DNA of 64,000 bases from the NCBI RefSeq assembly GCF_001428385.1, contig NZ_LMSK01000003.1:222689-286688 (forward strand), given 5' to 3'. The notes under the pieces are model-generated. The model did no database searches and was not told the origin of the DNA. It saw only the letters and a list, made by a program, of their open reading frames with translations. This DNA comes from Rhodanobacter sp. Soil772. Its GTDB lineage: Bacteria; Pseudomonadota; Gammaproteobacteria; Xanthomonadales; Rhodanobacteraceae. A program made the position numbers and the translations under genes. Below, in pieces: positions 1 through 10,579 of this stretch (position 1 is the first letter of the stretch; every line of letters begins with the position of its first letter).

Positions 1-2
1 GA

Positions 3-34
3 GCCAGGAAAGTGCAGGAAAGCACTTTCTTGGC
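3..34. other. stem-loop upstream of ruvB
   Basis: A 13-bp stem (positions 3-15 with 22-34, one G-T wobble) closes a six-base purine loop. No T-run follows, so it is a poor intrinsic terminator. It lies 70 bases upstream of ruvB, where ruvA usually sits in related genomes, so it may be a processing or attenuation structure between the two genes. Confidence 0.4.
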
Positions 35-105
35 ACAGAGGGGACGGCTGCCTTTGCTGGTGATTCCCGCTCCTTTTCCCACGCGTGAGCCGCCATAATG
101 CCGGC

Positions 106-1147
<1,042 letters not shown>

Positions 1148-1155
<8 letters not shown>

Positions 1156-1567
1156 ATCCGCTCCCACGCCGCCCTTCAGCTGGAAGGTACGGGTCTACTG
1201 GGAAGACACCGACGCCGGCGGCGTGGTCTATCACGCCGGCTACCTGCGCTTCATGGAGCGCGCCCGCAGCGAGTGGATGCGCGCGCTCGGCGTCGACCAG
1301 ATGGCGTTCAAGCAGGCCACCGGGCTGGCCTTCATGGTGCGCGACATGCACATCGACTTCCTCAAGCCAGCCCTGCTGGATGATGAACTGTCGGTAACGG
1401 TCGAAGTCAAAGAACGGCGCGCAGCCAGTATCCTGTTCGCCCAGACGATCACGAAGACGGACGGCAGTTGCCTGATCCGCGCAAGCGTCCGGGTGGCCTG
1501 CGTGGACCTCGGGCGCATGCGGCCGGCCCCGATACCGGCCGACCTGATCCCGCAACCCGCACCCTAG
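1148..1567 (+). CDS. ybgC: YbgC-type acyl-CoA thioesterase (tol-pal associated)
   Basis: Hot-dog-fold thioesterase of 139 aa. The N-terminal signature [15 protein letters not shown] (19-33) contains the Asp (D22) that aligns with the catalytic Asp18 of E. coli YbgC. The family hydrolyses acyl-CoAs in the cytoplasm and is linked to phospholipid metabolism at the division site. It is the first gene of the classical ybgC-tolQRAB-pal-cpoB cluster. The start at 1148 overlaps the ruvB stop; an alternative ATG at 1133 would add five residues. tolQ follows after 34 bases. Confidence 0.93.
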
Positions 1568-1601
1568 ACAACCAAGCCGACTGGCGGAGAACCTGCAAGC
1601 A

Positions 1602-2288
1602 ATGAACGGTGGACTGAATGTATTTTCGCTGGTCGCGGATTCGAGCGTGCCGGTAAAGCTGGTGCTGCTGATCCTGCTGGTGTTCTCGTTCCTGTCGTGG
1701 GTGATCATCATCCGCAAGTACTCGCAGACCAAGGCGGCGATGGAAAACGCCGAGGAGTTCGAGGAGCGCTTCTGGTCCGGCGGCGACCTGGCCCAGCTGT
1801 TCCGCGAAGTCAGCAACCGCAACGGCGGCACCGGCGGCATCGAGAACATCTTCGAGTCGGGCTTCCGCGAGTTCGCGCGCCAGCGCCAGCGCAAGACCCA
1901 CGACACGCGCAGCGTGATCGAGGGTTCCGAACGCGCCATGCAGGTCGCCGGCACGCGCGAGATCGGCCTGCTCGAGCGCAACCTGGAATTTCTCGCCAAC
2001 GTCGGCTCGATCAGCCCGTACGTGGGCCTGTTCGGCACCGTGTGGGGCATCATGGGTGCGTTCCAGGGCTTGGGCGACATGAAGGACGTCACCATCGCGG
2101 TGGTCGCGCCGCACATCTCCGAGGCGCTGATCGCCACCGCGATGGGTCTGTTCGCGGCGATCCCGGCGCAGTGGGCGTACAACCGCTACGCCACCAAGGT
2201 CGAGCGCATCGCGTCGCGCTACGACGTGTTCCAGGAGGAGTTCTCCTCCGTGCTGCAGCGGCAGATCCAGACCGACGACGTCGCCTGA
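1602..2288 (+). CDS. tolQ: Tol-Pal system inner-membrane proton channel subunit TolQ
   Basis: TolQ (228 aa) is the MotA/ExbB-family subunit that with TolR uses the proton motive force to energise TolA, keeping the outer membrane attached during constriction. It shows an N-terminal membrane helix (about 17-39), a cytoplasmic loop, and two C-terminal helices with the family sequence VGLFGTVWGIMGAF. A purine-rich SD (GGAGA) lies upstream of the ATG. tolR begins 13 bases after its stop. Confidence 0.97.
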   Translation: MNGGLNVFSLVADSSVPVKLVLLILLVFSFLSWVIIIRKYSQTKAAMENAEEFEERFWSGGDLAQLFREVSNRNGGTGGIENIFESGFREFARQRQRKTHDTRSVIEGSERAMQVAGTREIGLLERNLEFLANVGSISPYVGLFGTVWGIMGAFQGLGDMKDVTIAVVAPHISEALIATAMGLFAAIPAQWAYNRYATKVERIASRYDVFQEEFSSVLQRQIQTDDVA

Positions 2289-2301
2289 GCGGAGAGCAGC
2301 C

Positions 2302-2740
<439 letters not shown>

Positions 2741-2754
<14 letters not shown>

Positions 2755-3685
2755 GGCGACGCCGAAGGCGGTCGTACTTTCCGCCATCCTGCACATCGGC
2801 ATCGTGGGGTTCTTGTTCCTCGCGGTGCTGCCGTGTTCGACCTACGAGAACGTGTTCAACGCGCTGCATCTGCCGGCGTGGATGAACCCGATCACCTGCG
2901 CGAAGCCGCTGGAGCTGCAGGGCCAGATCATCGAGGCGACCCTGATCGGCCCCACCGGCAGCCCGCCGCCGAAGGCGGTGAAGGTCAAGCCGGTGCCCAA
3001 TTCCACCCCGCCGCCGCCGACCGTGCCGCCGCCGACCCCGCCGCCGCCCGAGACGCCGCCGGTGAGCGCGCTGCCGCCGCCGCCCAAGCACGTCGACGTG
3101 AAAGACCAGGAGCGCGTGGTCGAGGATGCCGCGCAGAAGGCCGAAGAGGCCAAACAGCTGCAGGAAGAGAAGGAGCGCCAGCGCCAGTCCGAACTGGATG
3201 CGGAAGCGGCCAAGAAGAAGGCGGAACAGAAGAAGAAGCTCGACGAGCTGTTCGCCAAGATGGACGCCGCCTCGGCCCAGACCAAGCAGCTGGACAACAA
3301 GGCGAAGCAGGCCAAGCAGCAGTTGGAGGACCTGAAGAACGCGCAGGACGACGGTCAGCCCGACCTGCCGGCCGCGGCGCAGCGCCAGACCGGCAACAAC
3401 AGCCAGAACAGCAACCTCGCCGACGAATACGCGGCGGCCATTCAGAATGCGGTCACGCCGAACTGGTTAAGGCCGGATAACATACCGGCAGTTCCGTGCC
3501 AGGTTCATATCGTGCAGTCGCCCGGCGGTGACGTGATGAGTGCCACCGTCGATTCCAGCTGCCCGTACGACGATGCTGGCCGGCGTTCGGTCGAGAATGC
3601 GGTACTGCGCACCAAGACCTTGCCCTACAAGGGCTTTGAAAGCGTGTTCCAGCGCAACCTCACCTTCACATTCAGGCCGCAATGA
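2741..3685 (+). CDS. tolA: Tol-Pal system protein TolA
   Basis: TolA (314 aa) spans the periplasm from TolQR to TolB/Pal. It has one N-terminal membrane helix (about 10-30), then a proline-rich stretch (about 85-112), a long Ala/Lys/Glu/Gln helical or coiled-coil rod (about 118-205), and a C-terminal globular domain (about 225-314) with the two cysteines typical of TolA domain III. The proline block before the rod is more TonB-like than in E. coli TolA. Its stop overlaps the tolB ATG as ATGA. Confidence 0.94.
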
Positions 3686-5013
3686 TCAAGCCCATGCGCA
3701 AATTCAGCTCAAGCTTCGCCGTCATCCTGCTGGCCGCGATGGCGTTGTTCGCCGGCCCTGCCGCCGCCCAATCGTTGAATGTCGACATCGTCGGCGGCGT
3801 CAAGACCGCCACCCCGATCGTGGTGGTGCCGTTCGCGCAGGCCGGCGGGGCGCCGTTGTCGACCGACATCGCCGACGTGATGCGCAACGATTTCAACCGT
3901 TCCGGCAAGTTCCGTTCGCTGGCCAAGAGCGACATCGTGGAGTTCCCGTCCAAGGGGTCGGACATCAAGTTCGCCACCTGGCGCCTGCTGAAGCAGGACT
4001 ACATCGTGGTCGGCAACGTCCGGGATGCCGGCAACGGCATGGTGCAGGTCGAGTACGAGCTGTGGGACGTCAACAAGCAGCAGAGCCTGCTGCACCAGCA
4101 GATGCCGCCGGCACCGGTGGGCGACCTGCGCGGCGTGGCGCACCAGATCGCGGACATCGTCTACGAGAAGATCACCGGCGTGCGCGGCGCCTTCTGGACC
4201 CGCATCGCCTACATCACCGCGGTCGGCCTGGGCAACAACACCACCTATTCGCTGATCGTGGCCGATTCGGACGGCTACAACCCGCAGGTGGTGGCGCGCT
4301 CGAAGGAGTCGCTGCTGTCGCCGTCATGGTCGCCGGATGGCCGCAAGATCGCCTACGTCTCGTTCGAGAGCGGCAATTCGTCGATCTACGTGCAGGACAT
4401 CACCACCGGTTCGCGCCAACTGGTGGCCGCCCATGCCAGGGGCATCAACGGCGCGCCGGCATGGTCGCCGGACGGCAGCAAGCTGGCGGTGGCGCTGTCC
4501 TACGTCGGCAACCTCGAATTGTTCGTGCTGGACCTGGCCAGCCGCCACGAAACCCGGCTGACCAACAGCCTGGCGATCGACACCGAGCCGGTCTGGGCGC
4601 CTGACGGGCAGAGCATCTATTTCACCTCCGACCGTTCCGGCCGGCCGCAGATCTACCAGGTTCCGGCCAGCGGCGGCACGCCGCAGCGGATCAGTTTCCA
4701 GGGCCAGAACAACGCGAACGCCTCGGTGAGCTACGACGGCAAGCAGATCGCGATGGTGCAGGGCAACGGGAACGTGTATCGTATTGTCATCATGGATCGC
4801 AGTCTGGGTGACCAGGTGCGTCCTCTCTCGCCGGGCCCGATCGACGAGTCCCCGAGTTTTGCTCCGAATGCCAGCATGCTGCTGTATGCCGCTACTGAAG
4901 GACGTCGCGGCGTGTTGTACGCCGTATCGGCTGACGGTCTGGTCCGCCAGCGCCTCGTACTTTCCGATGGCGACGTGCGCGAACCCGCCTGGGGGCCATA
5001 CCGGCAACGTTGA
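3682..5013 (+). CDS. tolB: Tol-Pal system periplasmic beta-propeller TolB
   Basis: TolB (443 aa) is a soluble periplasmic protein that binds Pal and TolA. A Sec signal peptide (positive MRKF, then a hydrophobic core ending AAA|Q) precedes an N-terminal D1 domain and a six-bladed propeller. The propeller repeats WSPDG-type motifs: WSPDGRKIAY, WSPDGSKLAV, WAPDGQSIYF. The ATG at 3682 overlaps tolA; an in-frame ATG at 3694 gives a shorter signal peptide and is possible. A stem-loop follows the stop. Confidence 0.96.
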   Translation: MIKPMRKFSSSFAVILLAAMALFAGPAAAQSLNVDIVGGVKTATPIVVVPFAQAGGAPLSTDIADVMRNDFNRSGKFRSLAKSDIVEFPSKGSDIKFATWRLLKQDYIVVGNVRDAGNGMVQVEYELWDVNKQQSLLHQQMPPAPVGDLRGVAHQIADIVYEKITGVRGAFWTRIAYITAVGLGNNTTYSLIVADSDGYNPQVVARSKESLLSPSWSPDGRKIAYVSFESGNSSIYVQDITTGSRQLVAAHARGINGAPAWSPDGSKLAVALSYVGNLELFVLDLASRHETRLTNSLAIDTEPVWAPDGQSIYFTSDRSGRPQIYQVPASGGTPQRISFQGQNNANASVSYDGKQIAMVQGNGNVYRIVIMDRSLGDQVRPLSPGPIDESPSFAPNASMLLYAATEGRRGVLYAVSADGLVRQRLVLSDGDVREPAWGPYRQR

Positions 5014-5018
5014 TTTTC

Positions 5019-5046
5019 ATGCTGCTGCACGCAAGTGCGGCAGCAT
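5019..5046 (+). other. GNRA-type stem-loop in the tolB-pal gap
   Basis: Six bases after the tolB stop, a 12-bp stem with one T-G wobble (5019-5030 with 35-46) is capped by the loop GCAA, a GNRA tetraloop. No T-run follows. It could be an mRNA 3'-end protector or processing site separating tolB and pal messages. The remaining ~200 bases before pal hold no gene. Confidence 0.45.
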
Positions 5047-5261
5047 AATGCCCAGGGACTGGGCCCGGACAGCGCCTTTGCGGCGCGTTTCGGTTTCCGG
5101 CTGTGGCGCCTTGCCGCGTCATGGCCAGTCAGAGCGACCGTGCAGCGTCACGCACTGTCGATCTTTCAAGTGTCAAAATAACAGCCGGTCGACCGGCGTC
5201 AGCTGTCCCGTAACCTCAGTCGTCATCGTTTGTCGGAACTCAACTCGTAAGGAACGTCACC

Positions 5262-5768
5262 ATGAATAAGACCGTTCGCGTCGCCCTGGTTGCCCTGCTC
5301 TGCGTAGGCGCGGCCGCTTGCTCCAAGAAAGCAGAAGTCAAACCGCAGCCCGCTCCGGAGCAGGCCGCTCCGACCCAGGCCCCCGTGTCTGATGGCAAGT
5401 ACACCCCTGCCGACCTCGATACCGATGCCTGCCTGCGTCAGCGCGTCGTGTACTTCGACTTCGACAAGACCGAGATCAAGCCGGAATTCCAGCAGATCAT
5501 GGCGTGCCACGCCAAGTACCTGCAGGACCGCCCGACCTCGCACATCCGTCTCGAAGGCAACACCGACGAGCGCGGCACCCGCGAGTACAACCTCGGCCTC
5601 GGCGAGCGTCGTGGCAATGCCGTCTCCGACGCGCTGCAGGCCAACGGTGGCTCGGCCAGCCAGCTCGAAGTGATCAGCTACGGCAAAGAGAAGCCGGTGT
5701 GCCGTGAGCACAACGAGGATTGCTGGAGCAAGAACCGCCGCGTCGAGATCGTCTACACGGCGCAGTAA
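5262..5768 (+). CDS. pal: peptidoglycan-associated outer-membrane lipoprotein Pal
   Basis: Pal (168 aa) is the outer-membrane lipoprotein that binds peptidoglycan and TolB. The signal peptide ends GAAAC with the lipidated Cys at 20, followed by SKK. The C-terminal OmpA-like domain carries FDFDKTEIKPE and the peptidoglycan-binding sequence GNTDERGTREYNLGLGERR. The SD AAGGA lies 8 bases before the ATG. The 248-base gap after tolB suggests pal also has its own promoter. Its TAA overlaps the cpoB start. Confidence 0.96.
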   Translation: MNKTVRVALVALLCVGAAACSKKAEVKPQPAPEQAAPTQAPVSDGKYTPADLDTDACLRQRVVYFDFDKTEIKPEFQQIMACHAKYLQDRPTSHIRLEGNTDERGTREYNLGLGERRGNAVSDALQANGGSASQLEVISYGKEKPVCREHNEDCWSKNRRVEIVYTAQ

Positions 5769-6631
5769 TGATGAAGCGACTGGCTAACAGCTTTGCAGCC
5801 AGGTTCAGCATGGCGGGCGCAATCGCGTCCGCCATGCTGTTCGCGTTCCCGGCATTCGCGCAGGACTCGCGGTTGAGCCTCGCCGATCGCGTCACGCGGC
5901 TGGAACAGCAGGCACAGAACAAGGACCAGTCCGGTACCGGCATGGTCAACCAGATGCAGCAGCTGCAGGCACAGGTGCAGCAGTTGCAGGGACAGATCGA
6001 GGAACTGCAGCACCAGTTGCAGACGCTCGACGACAAGAACAAGGCCCAGTACACCGACCTCGACGCCCGCATGGGTCGCCTCGAGGGAGGCAGTGCGGGC
6101 GCCGCCGCCACGGCAGGCAACAACCCGCAGACGCAGGCCGGCAACCCGGCCGCCGCGGCCAGTGCCGCCGCTACCGCCGGCAACACGGCGGCAAGCCAGC
6201 CGGCCACGGCCGGTAACAGCAGCACCGCTGCTGGCGATCCAGCCGCGGCCCAGGCCGCCTACGATGTGGCCTTCAAGGCGATTCGCGCGGGCAATTACGT
6301 GGAGGCTTCGCGCGAGTTCCGCAGCTTCATCCAGCAGTACCCGAACCATGCGCTGGCGCCGAATGCCTGGTACTGGCTCGGCGAGTCGTACTACGCCACC
6401 ACCAATTATCCGGTTGCGCTGGAGTCGTTCCAGCAATTGCTCAGCCAGTTTCCGCAGAGCGACAAGGCCCCCGACGCGCTGCTCAAGGTCGGCTACAGCC
6501 AGCTGGAACTTAAGCAGACCGCGGCGGCGAAGACCACGCTGACCCAGGTCACCACCAAGTACCCGGGTTCCAAGGTGGCCAGCCTGGCCCAGGAACGCCT
6601 GCAGCGCCTGCAACTGCAGTCGGGCAACTGA
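5768..6631 (+). CDS. cpoB: Tol-Pal associated cell division coordinator CpoB (YbgF)
   Basis: CpoB coordinates peptidoglycan synthesis with Tol-driven outer-membrane constriction. The product (287 aa) has a signal peptide ending AFA|Q, a coiled-coil trimerisation segment rich in Gln and Leu (about 45-95), an Ala/Gly/Asn/Thr low-complexity linker (about 115-165) and C-terminal TPRs (about 168-285). The ATG at 5768 overlaps the pal stop (TAATG); the next codon is also ATG. The linker is longer and more repetitive than in E. coli. Confidence 0.93.
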   Translation: MMKRLANSFAARFSMAGAIASAMLFAFPAFAQDSRLSLADRVTRLEQQAQNKDQSGTGMVNQMQQLQAQVQQLQGQIEELQHQLQTLDDKNKAQYTDLDARMGRLEGGSAGAAATAGNNPQTQAGNPAAAASAAATAGNTAASQPATAGNSSTAAGDPAAAQAAYDVAFKAIRAGNYVEASREFRSFIQQYPNHALAPNAWYWLGESYYATTNYPVALESFQQLLSQFPQSDKAPDALLKVGYSQLELKQTAAAKTTLTQVTTKYPGSKVASLAQERLQRLQLQSGN

Positions 6632-6643
6632 GCAGGTAGCGAT

Positions 6644-7330
6644 ATGGGTGGTAATGACGCGCGCGAGGCGTCCGGCACGCCTGCCGTTGCCGAGCGCTTG
6701 CGCATCACCGAGATCTTCCACTCGATCCAGGGCGAGGCCGATGCGATCGGCTGGCGCACCGTGTTCGTGCGCCTTACCGGCTGCCCACTGCGCTGTGTCT
6801 GGTGCGATACCGAGTACTCGTTCTACGGCGGCAACTGGCATGCGATCGACGACATCCTCGCCGAGGTCGCCTCGCATGGTGCGAAGCACGTCTGCGTGAC
6901 CGGCGGCGAGCCGCTGGCGCAGAAGCGCTGCCTGATCCTGCTGCGCAAGCTGTGCGACGCCGGCTACGAAGTGTCGCTGGAAACTTCCGGTGCGCTGGAC
7001 GTCTCCATGGTCGACCCGCGCGTGCGCAAGGTGATGGACCTGAAGGCGCCGGACTCGGGCGAGAGCCAGCGCAACCTGTGGTCGAACCTCGACCACCTGC
7101 TGCCGCACGACCAGATCAAGATCGTCATCGCCAGCCGCGCCGACTACGAGTGGGCGCGCGCGATGCTGGCCGAGCACGCGCTGGCGGATCGCTGCATGGT
7201 GCTGTTCTCGCCGGTGCACGGTGCGGTCGAGCCACGTGATCTCGCCGAATGGATCATCGCCGACAAGCTGCCGGTGCGCTTCCAACTGCAACTGCACAAG
7301 TTGCTGTGGAACGACGCGGCCGGAAGGTAA
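6644..7330 (+). CDS. queE: 7-carboxy-7-deazaguanine synthase QueE
   Basis: QueE is a radical-SAM enzyme converting 6-carboxytetrahydropterin to 7-carboxy-7-deazaguanine in the queuosine pathway. In 228 aa the three cluster cysteines are C47, C51 and C54 (CPLRCVWC, spacing CX3CX2C). FHSIQGEAD and VTGGEPLAQ are further family signatures. It starts 13 bases after cpoB and is followed by queC, the next pathway step. Tol-Pal plus queEC is a recurrent gammaproteobacterial arrangement. Confidence 0.94.
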   Translation: MGGNDAREASGTPAVAERLRITEIFHSIQGEADAIGWRTVFVRLTGCPLRCVWCDTEYSFYGGNWHAIDDILAEVASHGAKHVCVTGGEPLAQKRCLILLRKLCDAGYEVSLETSGALDVSMVDPRVRKVMDLKAPDSGESQRNLWSNLDHLLPHDQIKIVIASRADYEWARAMLAEHALADRCMVLFSPVHGAVEPRDLAEWIIADKLPVRFQLQLHKLLWNDAAGR

Positions 7331-7431
7331 GAGGCGGCCATATTGCTGTAGGCGACAAGAGAACCCGCGCGCCGGCCTGTGTCGCCGGTGGCGTTCGCGA
7401 CCGGTGACCGGTCACTCCAGGTGGAAACATC

Positions 7432-8118
7432 ATGTCTCAAAGCACATTGCGCAAAGCCGTCGTACTGGTCTCCGGCGGCATGGATTCGGCCGTCACCATC
7501 GCGCTGGCGCGCGAGCAGGGCTACCAGGTGCATGCGCTGAGCGTGGCCTACGGCCAGCGTCACAACTCGGAGCTCGCCGCGTCCGATCGCGTGGCGAAGA
7601 TGCTCGGTGCGGTCGAGCACAAGACCGTCGGCATCGACCTGCGCAGCATCGGCGGCTCCGCGCTCACCGCCGACATCGACGTGCCGCTGGATACCGTGGA
7701 CAGCAGCGACATCCCGGTGACCTACGTGCCGGCGCGCAACACCATCATGCTGTCGATCGCGCTGGGCTGGGCCGAGGTGCTCGGTTCCAGCGACATCTGG
7801 TGCGGCGTCAATGCGGTCGACTACTCGGGTTATCCGGATTGCCGCCCCGCCTTCATCGAGGCGTTCGAGGCCCTAGCGAACGTCGCCACCAAGGCCGGTG
7901 TCGAAGGTGCCGGGATCCGCATCCACGCGCCGCTGATGCGCATGAGCAAGGCCGACATCGCGCGCGAAGGCCAGCGGCTGGGCGTGGATTTTTCGGCCAC
8001 GGTCAGCTGCTACCAGGCCGACGACGACGGCCGTGCCTGCGGTCATTGCGACGCTTGCCGACTGCGTGCACAGGGCTTCCGCGAGGCGGGCCTGGTCGAT
8101 CCCACGCGCTACGTCTGA
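7432..8118 (+). CDS. queC: 7-cyano-7-deazaguanine synthase QueC
   Basis: QueC is an ATP-dependent enzyme producing preQ0 from 7-carboxy-7-deazaguanine. The 228-aa product has the PP-loop SGGMDSAV (14-21), the substrate loop [14 protein letters not shown] and the C-terminal zinc site CGHCDAC with an upstream Cys in VSCYQA. The SD AGGTGG lies 8 bases before the ATG. The 101-base gap after queE contains no preQ1-riboswitch-like fold that I can recognise. Confidence 0.95.
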   Translation: MSQSTLRKAVVLVSGGMDSAVTIALAREQGYQVHALSVAYGQRHNSELAASDRVAKMLGAVEHKTVGIDLRSIGGSALTADIDVPLDTVDSSDIPVTYVPARNTIMLSIALGWAEVLGSSDIWCGVNAVDYSGYPDCRPAFIEAFEALANVATKAGVEGAGIRIHAPLMRMSKADIAREGQRLGVDFSATVSCYQADDDGRACGHCDACRLRAQGFREAGLVDPTRYV

Positions 8119-8136
8119 ACGACCCGATGCGCTTGC

Positions 8137-8165
8137 TTGTGCCGTTGCCGCCCAGCCCGTAAAAT
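8137..8165 (+). promoter_or_regulatory. predicted sigma70 promoter for tRNA-Lys
   Basis: TAAAAT (8160-8165, 5/6 match to the -10 consensus) lies 17 bases after TTGTGC (8137-8142, a weak -35). It would start transcription about 27 bases upstream of the mature tRNA. Confidence 0.5.
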
Positions 8166-8199
8166 TGTCGGCTTGAGTTTTGCCGCAGTTTTGCGTGAT

Positions 8200-8275
8200 G
8201 GGTCGTTAGCTCAGTTGGTAGAGCAGTAGACTTTTAATCTATTGGTCCCGGGTTCGAATCCCGGACGACCCACCA
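8200..8275 (+). tRNA. tRNA-Lys (anticodon TTT)
   Basis: Complete 76-nt cloverleaf. The acceptor GGGTCGT pairs with ACGACCC and CCA is encoded. D arm: GCTC...GAGC. Anticodon stem GTAGA/TCTAT holds the loop CTTTTAA with anticodon TTT (Lys). The T arm CCCGG-TTCGAAT-CCGGG is canonical. A terminator follows eight bases later. Confidence 0.98.
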
Positions 8276-8282
8276 GTTTTCG

Positions 8283-8309
8283 GAGCGTCCTGACGGGCGC
8301 TCTTTTTTT
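8283..8309 (+). terminator. intrinsic terminator of tRNA-Lys
   Basis: An 8-bp stem (GAGCGTCC with GGGCGCTC, one wobble) with loop TGAC is followed by seven T. It separates the tRNA from the convergent histidine kinase gene. Confidence 0.9.
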
Positions 8310-8335
8310 GTCCTTGCCGGCGATCGCGCGCGACT

Positions 8336-10240
8336 TCAGTCGTCGCCGTGGGCGACGGTCCACACCGACATCATCGCGCGGCGCAACTGTTGCGGTGAAA
8401 CCGGCTTGTACAGCAGCGGGACCTTCGCGGCGATAATTTCGCGCAGGCGGTCGATGCGGGTTTCGCCGGTGATCAGCAGGCGGGCGAACGGCGCCTCGCC
8501 ATCGCGCTGGTAGTGCTGGTCGAGCGCGGCGAAGACGTCGATACCGCGTTCGCCGCCGCGCAGGCGCAAGTCGGAGATCACGATGTCGGGCGGCCCGGGC
8601 CAGTTCTCGACGGCCTCCAGCGCCTGCAACCGATCCTCGGCTACTTCCACTTCGCAGCCCCAGCTGCGCAGCAGGAAGTGGATGCCGGAAAGGATGGCTG
8701 GGTCGTCATCCACGACCAGCACGCGTTTGCCGACCAGGTCGATGGGTACGTCGTCGTCGGGTACGGGCAGCTCCGGGCGTGCGTCGGTGGTCGGCAACTG
8801 GAAGTGAAACACGCTGCCGCGACCGAGCCGGGATTTCACCATGACCTCGGTATCGAGCAGCTCCGCCAACCGCTGCACGGTGGGCAGACCCAGGCCCAGG
8901 CCCGAGTGCGAGCCGTCGTCGAGCCCGACGTCGGCATGGTCGTCGATGCGGTAGAACTCGTCGAACACGCTGGAAATGTGTTCCGGTGCGATGCCGCTGC
9001 CGGTATCCCGGACCTCGATGCGCACCCGGCCATCGCCGGCACGCCGGACGCCGACCAGCGCGCCGCCGTGGCGGGTGAAGCGCAGGGCGTTGCTGACCAG
9101 ATTGTTGAGTATGCGGGTCAGCATGGTGCGGTCGCTGCGTACCCACACCCGGGTGGGGTGGATCGTCAGCTGCAGCCCGCGCTGCTCCGCGACCATGTCG
9201 AAATTGCGGCGGACCTCGGCGAAGACCTGGTTGAGCGGGAACTCGCTGATCTCGACCTGCACCGCGCCGGTTTCCAGCCGCGACAGGTCGAGCAGTTCGC
9301 CGAACAGGTGGTCGAGCGACTGCACGCATTCCTGGATGTGGGCGATCCGGTCCAGCCGCTGCGGGTCGTGTTCGTTCACTGCCAGCGCGGAAGAGAACAG
9401 GGTCAGCGCGTACAGCGGTTGGCGCAGGTCGTGCGAGGCGGCCGCCAGGAAGCGCGACCTGGCCAGGCCGACCGCTTCCAGCGCGGCGTTCTTGCGGGCC
9501 AGTTCCTGCGTGGCCTGTTCGATCTGCTGCTCCATCCCGCGCTGCACGTCGTACAGCGCGGCCGCCGCATGGTTGAAACCCCGCTGCAGTTCACCGATCT
9601 CGGTGCGGTCGGTCACCACCACTTCCACCTGGCGGTCGCCCTGGCCGAGCTGGCGCACGGCACCGGCCAGATGACGCAGCGGCGCACCGATCCAGCGCGC
9701 CGCCCGCCAACCGATCACGCCGGCCACGCACAGGCTCAGCACCAGGACGACCAGTGCATAGCGCAGGCTTGCGTGCTGGGCGGCGATCGCGTCGTGCAGG
9801 CTCACGTCCACCAGCACCGAGCCCAGCGTTGTCGTTCCGGGCTGGTCGCGATCGAACACGTCGCGCACCACGGTCAGGATCTCCTGCGGATCGCGACTGT
9901 CGTCAGGCTCGTGGTGATCGGCCAGGATCTGGCCGGCGGTGGTGCGGATCTGCACGCGCGTCACATGCGGCAGGTTGCCGATCGAATCGGCGATCCGCAC
10001 CAGCTCGCGCAATTGCATCGTGCGCAGCGGCTGCAGGCTGATCGAGGCCGCCTGCGTGGCGATGGCTTCGGCGTTGCTGTGCGCCATCTGGCGCAGGTTG
10101 GCCTGCTGGCGCTGGGTCAGGAAGGTCACCAGCAGCGCGGCGGTGATCAGGGCGGGTACCAGCGCCACAAAGGCCAAGCGCTGCATCAGCGACATGCACT
10201 GCCACAGGCGTGCGGGCCAGGAGTTGGTCGCCATGTCCAT
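8336..10240 (-). CDS. orphan hybrid sensor histidine kinase with C-terminal receiver
   Basis: 634-aa inner-membrane kinase. A membrane helix (about 21-42), a periplasmic sensor of ~115 aa and a second helix (about 161-180) are followed by a HAMP region and coiled coil. The HisKA box is ASHDLRQPL (H270). The HATPase domain has the N-box (N379/N380), DTGSGI (412-417) and GLGLGL (447-452). The C-terminal receiver has VVDDDP (D511/D512), phospho-acceptor D557 in ISDLRL, T591 and K612. The SHDLRQP group often works with LuxR-type regulators, but no regulator or output gene adjoins it here, so signal and targets are unknown. A second in-frame ATG lies two codons in. Confidence 0.9.
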   Translation of the reverse strand: MDMATNSWPARLWQCMSLMQRLAFVALVPALITAALLVTFLTQRQQANLRQMAHSNAEAIATQAASISLQPLRTMQLRELVRIADSIGNLPHVTRVQIRTTAGQILADHHEPDDSRDPQEILTVVRDVFDRDQPGTTTLGSVLVDVSLHDAIAAQHASLRYALVVLVLSLCVAGVIGWRAARWIGAPLRHLAGAVRQLGQGDRQVEVVVTDRTEIGELQRGFNHAAAALYDVQRGMEQQIEQATQELARKNAALEAVGLARSRFLAAASHDLRQPLYALTLFSSALAVNEHDPQRLDRIAHIQECVQSLDHLFGELLDLSRLETGAVQVEISEFPLNQVFAEVRRNFDMVAEQRGLQLTIHPTRVWVRSDRTMLTRILNNLVSNALRFTRHGGALVGVRRAGDGRVRIEVRDTGSGIAPEHISSVFDEFYRIDDHADVGLDDGSHSGLGLGLPTVQRLAELLDTEVMVKSRLGRGSVFHFQLPTTDARPELPVPDDDVPIDLVGKRVLVVDDDPAILSGIHFLLRSWGCEVEVAEDRLQALEAVENWPGPPDIVISDLRLRGGERGIDVFAALDQHYQRDGEAPFARLLITGETRIDRLREIIAAKVPLLYKPVSPQQLRRAMMSVWTVAHGDD

Positions 10241-10540
10241 CCGCCCCTACCTCCCCTGTATTACCCCGCGCCAGCGCGCCGGGCCAGGTCCAGCCCTTGC
10301 CCGTGCATGCGGGTGATCTGGACCTGACATAACACTAGCGCGAAATGGGTAGATTGACAGCTGCACCGGGACGCACGAGGCGTTCCGTCTGCCGGCCCTT
10401 GGGAAGCTGGCACTGGCGACGACACCTCGCGGCACATGGTCGACGGAGCTTGCGTCCCGCAGTTTCGAGTAGGGTGGCGCCGTCGCGTTGGGGGGAGCAA
10501 CGGCCATCGCGGGCGATCCGCCTCGCCCGAGGCCGTGGTG

Positions 10541-10566
10541 CAGGCGCGACGGGAGGGTCGCGCCTG
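10541..10566. terminator. hairpin after pilY1 (no T-run); only feature seen in 10241-10579
   Basis: A perfect 10-bp stem (CAGGCGCGAC with GTCGCGCCTG, loop GGGAGG) lies 14 bases past the pilY1 stop and probably ends the pilin operon. It lacks a T-run, so it may be a Rho-assisted or 3'-stabilising hairpin. The rest of the 339-base gap should hold the kinase promoter, but I see no convincing -35/-10 pair and no gene. Confidence 0.45.
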
Positions 10567-10579
10567 CTGAGCCCGGCGA

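Noticed and set aside
85-105. GTG start for ruvB adding seven residues
   Set aside because: The ATG at 106 gives the expected N-terminus and the extension has no conserved sequence.
7331-7431. A preQ1 riboswitch before queC
   Set aside because: No recognisable preQ1 aptamer or pseudoknot pattern in the 101-base gap.
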